A DNA stretch of 64,000 bases from positions 124,001 through 188,000 of the forward strand of contig CBDCCP010000001.1 in the NCBI GenBank assembly GCA_965214915.1. Direction: 5' to 3'. A program made the translations under genes and the position numbers. This document shows, one piece after another, positions 43,301 to 48,711 of the stretch. Below the pieces are notes generated by a model. It made no database searches. It had not been told where the DNA came from and was given only the letters and a program-made list of their open reading frames with translations. Position 1 is the stretch's first letter. Each line of letters begins with the position of its first letter. The stretch is from CATQHP01 sp965214915 (lineage in GTDB: Bacteria; Acidobacteriota; Terriglobia; Bryobacterales; UBA6623).

Positions 43301-44059
43301 AACGGCATCGTGCTCGCCACGGGAACTCCGGCCGGCAACCGGATCTCCCCGAACGCTCTCATCTCCGTTTTCGGAGAAGATTTCGCGCCGCAAGGGACGC
43401 AGACATCGAGCCCGGCGCTGGACTCCGCGGGCAACATTGCCGCCAAGCTGGCCGATACCTGTTTGGAGATCGGCGGTCAACGCGCGCCTCTGTTCGCGGT
43501 CTTCCCCACGCAGATCAACGCCCAGGCTCCGCACGGCTTGACGTTGGGGCGGGCCCGGGTCGAAGTCGTCCGCGGCTGCGGCACGCCGGCAGAGCAACGG
43601 GGCGGCGCACTCGTCGACACGGCCGCAGTCTCGCCGGCGTTTTTCAACTTCAGGAGCAATGCTAACGGGCGCAATCCGATCGTGGCGCTGCACGGCGGGG
43701 GGCCGGAGTTGGCCGGAGCGCCCGGACTGATTCCCGGGGTGGTCTTCACCCCGGCCGAGACGGGAGAGTACGTCACTCTGTTCGGAACCGGCTTCGGGAC
43801 CACCCAGCCGCCGTTGGCGGCGGGCCAAATCCCGGGAGGCCAAGCCCCTCTCGCGAATGCAGTCTCTTTCACATTCGGCGGCATCGCTGTTCCGCCGCGA
43901 GACATTTTCTATGCGGGCGCGACCCCCTGCTGCGCCGGCCTGTATCAATTCACGGTGCGCGTGCCGCGCGGCCTGCCCGACGGCGACGCATCCGTCATCG
44001 CCGCCGTGCGGGGCGTCTCGACCCCCGCAGGGCCGTTCCTCACGGTGAGGAGGCGGTAG
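40334..44059 (+). CDS. Secreted protease with NHL propeller, PPC and TIGR03437 modules (cassette 2)
   Basis: 1241 aa from the third ATG; ATGs at 40313 and 40292 are in frame. Signal peptide (ALFSFFAFVLAAAPAWGQ), pro-region as in cassette 1, then the protease with His327 (FLTAAHC), Asp389 (GQDWSLLL) and Ser459 (PGSSGSP). Six NHL blades follow (about 41920-42850; typical LYIADRYNNRIRRVNLSTRR), probably a closed propeller. Next is a pre-peptidase C-terminal domain (DNSVDTDLYVRRGQDVSTTG) and the TIGR03437 module (from about 43290). The ATG used in cassette 1 is ACG here. Likely an exported protease that binds ligand through the propeller. Confidence 0.9.
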   Translation: MRGGANNGDRGRCAARALFSFFAFVLAAAPAWGQSEVQPVSDYSFEESRVFEDEPDLKAAAARPPSLELSLEAPAAAVTLSAPGPDELARMQPQAGPTRVGIHRSLPEGTVAPKSSGGVAGTTVEGAWQTTMVGRLWRLRVTSTGARALRIHFQDFEVGKGSVWLHAADGQIDGPYSGRGMYGDGDFWSGIVFGDNAIIEYLPDPTALWKEDAPFRIAAISHIWVGPELMGAAGSPQTPVVVAQSQAESPAEKLVSAGARNLSSERPSPSIARCHLDVSCFSEWLSTARSVAHIVFQGDGGGAYLCSGVLINDRQSTGTPYFLTAAHCIDTDTEARSMVAYWHYQTQTCNGNAPSRNSRTVPITQGARLLVTRNGGVSAAGIRTDRGQDWSLLLLASLPPNYLLSGWDPRDYSGGRAITAIHHPGGSHKRIAFGNILGGIGSYYEHTRWQQGLTEPGSSGSPIFLNSSKRLTGVLSWGRGANEVPCQDTPTAGYNTFQDIYPVIRPFLESEVSVAALEPIARVAGNRRSGYDGDGGSATQARLANPKGLAVAGNSLYIADDDNNVIRRVSLSTGRIATVAGTGTHGFNGDGTATRARLYSPWGVDVAGSYLYIADRDNDRIRRVNLSTNRITTVAGNGSDSAGGDGGDATQAGLFRPQDVAVAGDYLYIAQAYAHRIRRVNLRTGRIFTVAGTGRAGYSGDGGQATQARLYYPWSVAVGGRYLYIADRYNNRIRRVNLSTRRITTVAGTGSRSYSGDGGPATEAHLNRPRGVDVDGSGNIYIADTENHRIRTVDAQGRITTVAGTGTAGYSTGVGAVARLSSPQAVEVSGNYLYISDMGNQVVRRLQIEAPQPPRVGGQLTSGQAARFRLGPVGSRTLFNGDHSYRLQVPANASRVTLTLDSDDNSVDTDLYVRRGQDVSTTGSADYRSTSGSGDEEIVIDRSSSPPLQAGTYYVSLRLYDTGVVAEGTLTATVELEQTPPPDTPDISSNGIVLATGTPAGNRISPNALISVFGEDFAPQGTQTSSPALDSAGNIAAKLADTCLEIGGQRAPLFAVFPTQINAQAPHGLTLGRARVEVVRGCGTPAEQRGGALVDTAAVSPAFFNFRSNANGRNPIVALHGGGPELAGAPGLIPGVVFTPAETGEYVTLFGTGFGTTQPPLAAGQIPGGQAPLANAVSFTFGGIAVPPRDIFYAGATPCCAGLYQFTVRVPRGLPDGDASVIAAVRGVSTPAGPFLTVRRR

Positions 44060-44149
44060 AGCGACAACGAATAAGCGGCATTTATACAGGAGAAGACCGC
44101 AATCGAGTTTCCATTTCATTCCAAACGATGTTCGAGGAGGAATCGAACC

Positions 44150-45013
44150 ATGCAATATCCAGTGAAGATTGTCTTGCGCAGGTCGGCAATGAAGGCCGCT
44201 GGAATTTTGCTTGGCGCGCTCGGGGCGGCGTATCCGGCAAGCGCAGACGGTTTTGTGTGCAGCTTCAATACGGACGAATGGCAGAACGCCTCACGCTTTT
44301 TTGGCGGCAAGGAGCCATGCCCCCGGGAAGGCGGCTATCTGACGAGCAACCGGTTGACCGGCAGCTTCAAATCCAGGCTGTCCCGACTGATTAAAAGCAC
44401 CGGGATGCGGGCGGATCGATTCGTTGCCGTCGAGATTCCGACCTTGAACAACGCCGTTGCTTTCGAGTGCCGGCGTCCGAGCGGGGAGATCGCCAAAGGA
44501 ATCGCTTGGGGGCCGCAATTCATGAACCAACTCGAATATGAGGCCGGCACAGAATGGGCGTCCGTGGCGATTTTAGCGCACGAGATTGCGCACCATGCCA
44601 ATTCGGATACCGCGCAGGAAGTCAATCTGGGAAGCGAACAGATCAAGCGGCAGGAACTGTACGCCGACCGCTGGGCGGGCCACAGGTTGCGCGGGCTCGG
44701 CGCGAGCAGGAACGAGGCGACGGCCGTGTTCGCCCGGTTGGGTCCCGGCGGGGACACCCACCCCCCGGCCCGTAAGCGGGTGGAGGCCGCGGGCGCGGGT
44801 TGGGACGATGGCGAGGATCGAGGCGGCGGCGGTCCCGGGGGCGGGGGCGATCCCGGGGGTGGGAGCGATTGGGAAACTCTTCCGGCGAACGTGTGCGTCA
44901 ATGCATATTACGGAACGGTGGTTTGCCAAATTGCCGAGTCTCTTGGCGTCCCCCAGGGATACCCGTGTCGGTGCTTCGGCGCCTTCGGCCAAGGCATTGC
45001 TGTGCGTTATTGA
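44150..45013 (+). CDS. Secreted HExxH metalloprotease with Gly-rich linker and Cys-rich tail
   Basis: 287 aa; GAGGAGG nine bases before the ATG. Signal peptide AAGILLGALGAAYPASA. The zinc motif HEIAHH is at residues 144-149 (AILAHEIAHHAN), with ELYADRWAG about 25 residues later giving the third ligand in an M48-like arrangement. A DRGGGGPGGGGDPGGGSDW linker leads to a 40-residue tail with four Cys (NVCVNAYYGTVVCQIAE ... YPCRCFG) that may be disulfide-linked. It probably degrades protein outside the cell or in the periplasm. It sits inside the island between cassette 2 and repeat copy B. Confidence 0.82.
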   Translation: MQYPVKIVLRRSAMKAAGILLGALGAAYPASADGFVCSFNTDEWQNASRFFGGKEPCPREGGYLTSNRLTGSFKSRLSRLIKSTGMRADRFVAVEIPTLNNAVAFECRRPSGEIAKGIAWGPQFMNQLEYEAGTEWASVAILAHEIAHHANSDTAQEVNLGSEQIKRQELYADRWAGHRLRGLGASRNEATAVFARLGPGGDTHPPARKRVEAAGAGWDDGEDRGGGGPGGGGDPGGGSDWETLPANVCVNAYYGTVVCQIAESLGVPQGYPCRCFGAFGQGIAVRY

Positions 45014-45080
45014 GCCGAGCTCCGGCCGTTTTCATGCCGGAGTCGGAGAGACGGCCGCCGGCGCGACCCGTGGCTGTGGC

Positions 45081-45492
45081 ACGGTGCTGCAACTGCTGAA
45101 GCTCGCAGAGCAAGATTGCCAATAACTGCAAGCACTCTGGAATTTTCAAGCCGCCCCGCGCCGCTTTCATCACGATCTAACGGCCCCAGCGCATGGGATT
45201 CGGTCCCCGTTCACGCCGTGCGGAGAGCCATAAAATCGGGGATTGCCCATCGAGCCGGCCAAAAAAGTCGTCTCCCTGCTATGTCCGCACCAAGTCCGTC
45301 AGACTGCCGTCCGGACAACTCTCTAATTCGTAACATCTATAACAAATGATTAACGTATGTAATTTTTTGAAAATACGTTGCTTTTCAGTGCAGCTTAATA
45401 TTAGAATCGGTGGCTTTGGTCAGAGGAATTTCTTTACAGCAAGGCTGGAGCGCATTGCAACCGCGCTTGCCGCTTCTGTATAGCAAGAAAAG
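45081..45492 (+). repeat. Island-flanking direct repeat, copy B
   Basis: The first 160 bases equal 35853-36012, including the last codons of DUF1697 (frame TVLQLLKLAEQDCQ) without the rest of that gene. The remainder diverges gradually from copy A and ends at degenerate octamers. Confidence 0.92.
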
Positions 45493-45516
45493 GCCGGCGT
45501 GCCGGCGCGCCGGCAA
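45493..45516. repeat. Degenerate octamer array, counterpart of the VNTR
   Basis: Three units GCCGGCGT, GCCGGCGC and GCCGGCAA at the place corresponding to the ten-unit array beside copy A. Pattern GCC(A/G)GC(A/G)N is shared, so the two arrays derive from one ancestor. Confidence 0.65.
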
Positions 45517-45801
45517 TAAGAAGGAGCGCGGTTGCCGCGCTCTCCATCAACGGGTTTTCTCTTCCGCTCTCCGGCGCGGCTCCCTTCCCTTCGAACTCGA
45601 TAGGCTCTCTGCTCGCGCCGGACCGCCCGCGGCCGACCGAGCCCGGAGCGGGCCCTGCTCAGCCGCTGCTCCCAACCGCCTCATACCCTCCGGGCGCTCC
45701 GCAAGACGCCCCGATTTTTCGCGGCGGGAAAAGCGACCGCCGCAATCTCGCCGTCAACGCGCGGCCCGGCGCCGAAAAACACATTTCTGAGGGCAAAAAC
45801 C

Positions 45802-46071
45802 ATGTCGTTCTTTGAATCCAAACCCGCAGCGATGCTTTCGATTGTGCTGATTTTTGGCGTTCTCCGCGTATCCATACGCATGTGGTTTCTTTTGCAGCGC
45901 AAGCAGAAAGAACTACAGCAATCACAAAAAGCGCAGGGACTGGACCAACTGCAAGACCTGCGAGACGAAAACAAGGCGCTTCACGAAAAACTTCGGAAAA
46001 CGTTTTCCGAGATGAGGTGGTGGGAAAAGAAAAATGGATGTTGGCGCTCGCGGTCGCCGGCCTTTTCATAG
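45802..46071 (+). CDS. Small membrane protein with coiled coil, hypothetical
   Basis: 89 aa. A membrane helix (AMLSIVLIFGVLRVSIRMWF) is followed by a Gln/Lys/Glu-rich coiled coil (QRKQKELQQSQKAQGLDQLQ to LHEKLRKTFSEM). The last ~18 residues (RWWEKKNGCWRSRSPAFS) do not continue this pattern, while another frame opens at the same spot with a second membrane segment. Either two overlapping genes or one frameshifted gene is present. No family recognised. It lies upstream of the SUMF1-fold gene and may belong to the same unit. Confidence 0.6.
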   Translation: MSFFESKPAAMLSIVLIFGVLRVSIRMWFLLQRKQKELQQSQKAQGLDQLQDLRDENKALHEKLRKTFSEMRWWEKKNGCWRSRSPAFS

Positions 46072-46496
46072 GGATAACCGATTTTTCCGGACTCGATCCG
46101 GAGATCGTAAAGAAAGAACGCTTGGCGACCACTCCGGAGACGGTACTGAAGACGGCGCTGGAGGATTTTGGCAAGAGTATGCAGGCCGACATGGAGCAAT
46201 CGAACGCCTATTCGAAAGCTCTGGCGGAGGACGGCGCCGGTCTGCGCGACGCGATGACACGCTCGTTGGACGGCTTGGATACGAGGCTGAGACAACTGGA
46301 CCGGCTCGCGAAGCGAATCGTCGCGGACTTGAGAGGAATAGCGAAAGATGACGAGAACGAACGGACTTTTCTTCATGGCTGCGGCCGCAGCAGCCTTGAC
46401 CGCGGCGGACTGCGTCGAGACGCAGACGGTCGGGGAACTGTTCAAGGACTGCGATGTCTGTCCGGGGATGACGGTGGTTCCGGCGGGGAGTTTTGA
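46020..46496 (+). CDS. Membrane/coiled-coil ORF overlapping its neighbours, possibly frameshifted
   Basis: About 158 aa from a GTG at 46020 (46017 also possible, ATG at 46038). A membrane segment WMLALAVAGLFIGITDFSGL is followed by a helical region rich in Glu/Asp/Arg (LEDFGKSMQADMEQSNAYSK, LDGLDTRLRQLDRLAKRIVA). Protein-like composition stops near 46345, where the SUMF1-fold gene begins in another frame; the remaining ~48 codons look like a shadow of that gene. A lost stop or an indel near 46345 is likely. It could be the second half of the preceding ORF. Confidence 0.5.
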   Translation: MGKEKWMLALAVAGLFIGITDFSGLDPEIVKKERLATTPETVLKTALEDFGKSMQADMEQSNAYSKALAEDGAGLRDAMTRSLDGLDTRLRQLDRLAKRIVADLRGIAKDDENERTFLHGCGRSSLDRGGLRRDADGRGTVQGLRCLSGDDGGSGGEF

Positions 46497-47151
46497 GATG
46501 GGCCCGCCGGAGAACGAGAAGGAGAGGCATGGCAGCGAGGGTCCGCGGCGCAGGGTGAGGATAGGGAAAGCGTTTGCGGTGGGGGTGTACGAGGTGACGT
46601 TCGCGGAGTGGAACGCCTGCGCGGCGGCAGGCGGGTGCGGCGGCTACAGACTGCACGACGAGGGCCGCGGCAGGCGGCCGGTCACCAATGTCAGTTGGGA
46701 CGATGCCCAGAGCTACGTGAGTTGGTTGCGTCAGAAAACGGAAAAATCGTATCGGTTGCTGAGCGAGGCGGAGTGGGAGTACGCCGCGCGGGCGGGGACG
46801 ACAACGCGGTATTCCTTTGGGGACGACCTATCGCTGGGCGAGGCGAATTACGGCTTTACGGCAGCAACGGCGCAGCCGGTAGGGAGCTACGCGCCGAACG
46901 ACTTCGGACTATACGACATGCACGGGAACGTGTGGGAGTGGGTGCAGGACTGTTGGAACGACAGTTATGACGGAGCGCCGATAGACGGGAGCGCCTGGGA
47001 GAAAGGGATTTGTTCCGAACGCGTTGTGCGCGGCGGCTCCTGGCTCAGCCACCCGAGGTCCCTCCGCTCGGCGAACCGCACCAGATACGACGCCGGCTCC
47101 CGCAACTACGGCAGCCTCGGCTTCCGTGTGGCCCGGACGCTCACCCCATGA
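46348..47151 (+). CDS. SUMF1/FGE-fold secreted protein with DGR-like variable C-terminus
   Basis: 267 aa. A signal-like start (GLFFMAAAAAALTAADC) precedes a formylglycine-generating-enzyme/C-type-lectin fold: MTVVPAGSFEMGPPENEKER, VGVYEVTFAEWNAC, PVTNVSWDDAQSYVSWLRQK, YRLLSEAEWEYAARAGTTTR, YDMHGNVWEWVQD and RVVRGGSW. The last ~42 codons (47023-47148) have the layout of DGR variable repeats: GGSW, then Leu233-Ser234-His235, SLRSANR, Tyr247 to Ser251, Asn253 to Leu257, GFRVAR. Codon use changes abruptly there from G-ending (GGG, GCG, ATA) to C-ending. Likely a ligand-binding display protein rather than a sulfatase-activating enzyme. Confidence 0.9.
   Translation: MTRTNGLFFMAAAAAALTAADCVETQTVGELFKDCDVCPGMTVVPAGSFEMGPPENEKERHGSEGPRRRVRIGKAFAVGVYEVTFAEWNACAAAGGCGGYRLHDEGRGRRPVTNVSWDDAQSYVSWLRQKTEKSYRLLSEAEWEYAARAGTTTRYSFGDDLSLGEANYGFTAATAQPVGSYAPNDFGLYDMHGNVWEWVQDCWNDSYDGAPIDGSAWEKGICSERVVRGGSWLSHPRSLRSANRTRYDAGSRNYGSLGFRVARTLTP
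47023..47148 (+). other. Candidate DGR variable repeat (VR)
   Basis: At the sites where FGE-type DGR templates usually carry AAC, the codons here are CTC AGC CAC, ACC, TAC GAC GCC GGC TCC and AAC TAC GGC AGC: every one ends in C and differs at the first two bases, as expected from adenine-directed mutagenesis of AAC codons. Flanking invariant codons (GGC GGC TCC TGG; CTC GGC TTC CGT) fit the family. No template repeat or reverse transcriptase was found in the window. Confidence 0.65.
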
Positions 47152-47225
47152 GTCCTTACTTCTTTACATCGTGAGTACGAAGGAGCAATGAGGTTTCAAG
47201 GGCGGCGCGGAAAAGAGCGGGGGGA

Positions 47226-47258
47226 CTGGGAGAGCTTGTCTCCCAGGGAATTTTTTTT
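47226..47258 (+). terminator. Terminator hairpin after the SUMF1-fold gene
   Basis: CTGGGAGA (47226-47233), loop GCTTG, TCTCCCAG (47239-47246), then GGAA and a run of eight T. It has the form of a Rho-independent terminator 75 bases past the stop. An 8-bp stem downstream of a variable repeat also recalls the hairpin that follows VRs in some DGRs. Confidence 0.7.
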
Positions 47259-47361
47259 CGTCGGTAGGGGGATAGAGAAAAAGGGTATAGGGCGCGATGA
47301 GCGAGAGGGCAAAGGACGAGCAAGAGAACCCGGCGGGCCGGTTGAAAGCGCGCGAGTCGGG

Positions 47362-47442
47362 GACGGCGACGCATCCGTCATCGCCACCGTGCAGGGCGTC
47401 TCGACCCCCGAAGGGCCGTTCCTTACGGCGAAGAGGCAGTAG
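47362..47442 (+). pseudogene. 3' stub of a third TIGR03437 protein
   Basis: Encodes only DGDASVIATVQGVSTPEGPF and LTAKRQ followed by TAG, the last ~26 residues of the module that ends the proteases at 39533 and 44059. The downstream bases (GGGCGACAACGGATAAGCGG, then CATTT) also match the tails after those genes. Everything upstream of the stub is unrelated, so a third cassette was lost by recombination within the conserved 3' end. Confidence 0.85.
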
Positions 47443-47476
47443 GGCGACAACGGATAAGCGGCATTTGTGCGGGAAG

Positions 47477-47518
47477 GCAAGATTTCCAATAACTGCAAAC
47501 ACTTTGGAATTTTGAAGC
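47477..47518 (+). repeat. Partial third copy of the island-flanking repeat (copy C)
   Basis: GCAAGATTTCCAATAACTGC and the following AAACACTTTGGAATTTTGAAGC match copy A from 35883 (GCAAGATTGCCAATAACTGC ...) with a few substitutions. It directly follows the TIGR03437 stub and marks the right edge of the island, 43 bases before the LuxE-like gene. Confidence 0.8.
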
Positions 47519-47561
47519 TGCGCCGGGCCGCCCCGTGCAACGGTCTTGCTCTCCGCTCCCA

Positions 47562-48647
47562 CTAATAAACGCCTACCGTCACCGGCCCGGTTTTCTTGTC
47601 CTGGAAGGGGCGGACGTTCCTGACGCCGTCCCAGGGATAGAGGTCGATCGGGGCCTCGCGCTCGCACATATCGCGTTCGGGGAAGCGCGGCATGAAGAAC
47701 TCCCGGGTCAGCGTCGTGAGCACCGTGCGGCCGGTCTCGCCATAAGGCACGGGTCGATTCAAATCGTCCGGGTCGCAGACTTCGAGCACGGCGCGCGGTT
47801 GGGGCGGATAGTAGATGATCGCGTAATTGTCCGCCGGGTCGAACGGCTTGTGGCAGGCCAGCCCCATCAACGTGTTGCCGTAGGTGGCGGCGAAGTACGC
47901 GCCCTCGAGCAGCTCTTCCCGGGCCATGCGGTGAAATTCGGGGGTCATCTCGGTGCCGCCGCAGAAAACGCCCGTAATCCCGTATTTCCTGAGCGAAACG
48001 CGGTCGCAAAGGCCTTCCAGCAGCTTCGGCGTCGCGAACAGGCAGCGGATATTCGGATGGGCTTCGAGGATCGTGACCGCCTGGTCGATGCAGTGCTGCC
48101 GGTAGCGCTCGGCCTCTTGCACGTCGCCGCGCTTGAGCAGCTTGACCACCCAGCGCGGGTCGAGGTCGACCGTGAAGCAGATGCCGCCGCGGACTTGCGC
48201 CAGGTGCTCCACGGCCAGCCGCAGGCGCCGCGGGCCGCTCGGCCCCAATTGCAGCCAATCCGCTCCGGGAGGAAAGTGCTCGTCCGAGAGCGTCTTGCTG
48301 AACTCCGAGTAATCGATGCGAAAATCGTCGATGCTGATGCGCGACTTCGGCGTTCCGGTGGTGCCGCCGGTCTCGAACACGTAAACGGGCTTGTCCGCCA
48401 AGCCCTTGGGAACCCAGCGGCGAACCGGGCCGCCGCGCAGCCACTCGTCCTCGAAGCGCGGAAATTTTTTCAGATCTTCGAAACCGCCGACAACATCGCG
48501 GGGGTCCCAGTCCAGCTTTTCCCTGGCGTAGTCGAGCCAGAAAGGGCAGCCGGTCGCGGGGTCGAAGTGCCAGGCGACGATGGCGCGGACGTGCGCGTCG
48601 AGCGCGGACTTGGCGGCGGAGATTTTGGCGTCCAATGAATCAGGCAT
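47562..48647 (-). CDS. LuxE/phenylacetate-CoA-ligase-like acyl-adenylating enzyme
   Basis: 361 aa. The ANL P-loop reads FETGGTTGTPKSR (about residues 91-103). Later ANL motifs GVFCGGTEMTPEF, FAATYGNTLMG and YGETGRTVLTTLT are in order, but the flexible C-terminal lid is short, as in LuxE acyl-protein synthetases. It should activate a carboxylic acid to acyl-AMP. The aldehyde-dehydrogenase-like LuxC homologue lies 64 bases upstream on the same strand, so together they probably reduce an acid to an aldehyde. No luciferase genes are present. A phenylacetate-CoA-ligase role is the alternative. Confidence 0.82.
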   Translation of the reverse strand: MPDSLDAKISAAKSALDAHVRAIVAWHFDPATGCPFWLDYAREKLDWDPRDVVGGFEDLKKFPRFEDEWLRGGPVRRWVPKGLADKPVYVFETGGTTGTPKSRISIDDFRIDYSEFSKTLSDEHFPPGADWLQLGPSGPRRLRLAVEHLAQVRGGICFTVDLDPRWVVKLLKRGDVQEAERYRQHCIDQAVTILEAHPNIRCLFATPKLLEGLCDRVSLRKYGITGVFCGGTEMTPEFHRMAREELLEGAYFAATYGNTLMGLACHKPFDPADNYAIIYYPPQPRAVLEVCDPDDLNRPVPYGETGRTVLTTLTREFFMPRFPERDMCEREAPIDLYPWDGVRNVRPFQDKKTGPVTVGVY

Positions 48648-48711
48648 CGCGATTCCGATAACAGTTGCTTTCGATTAACTCTTGCTTTCGATTGCCGGGC
48701 GGCCGGGCCGG

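Larger units (their letters stand above)
45014..45801. other. 788-bp region without a supported gene, containing repeat copy B
   Basis: Holds repeat copy B (45081-45492), degenerate octamers (45493-45516) and about 280 GC-rich bases. A 126-codon open frame at 45410-45790 has Arg/Ala/Pro-rich, non-protein-like composition and is not called. No promoter could be chosen for the membrane ORF at 45802. Confidence 0.6.
47152..47561. other. Right end of island without an intact gene
   Basis: Contains a hairpin with T-run (47226-47258), a short Arg/Glu-rich open stretch starting at ATG 47297 (MSERAKDEQENPAGRLKARE) that breaks at the TIGR03437 stub, the stub itself, and the third partial copy of the flanking repeat. 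Confidence 0.6.

Noticed and set aside
44586..45125. Frame ending TVLQLLKLAEQDCQ near 45125 as a second DUF1697 gene
   Set aside because: Only the last 45 coding bases of DUF1697 are duplicated; the sequence upstream is an out-of-frame shadow of the metalloprotease.
45410..45790. 126-codon ORF after repeat copy B
   Set aside because: Arg/Pro/Ala-rich, includes translated degenerate octamers, no ribosome-binding site or family match.
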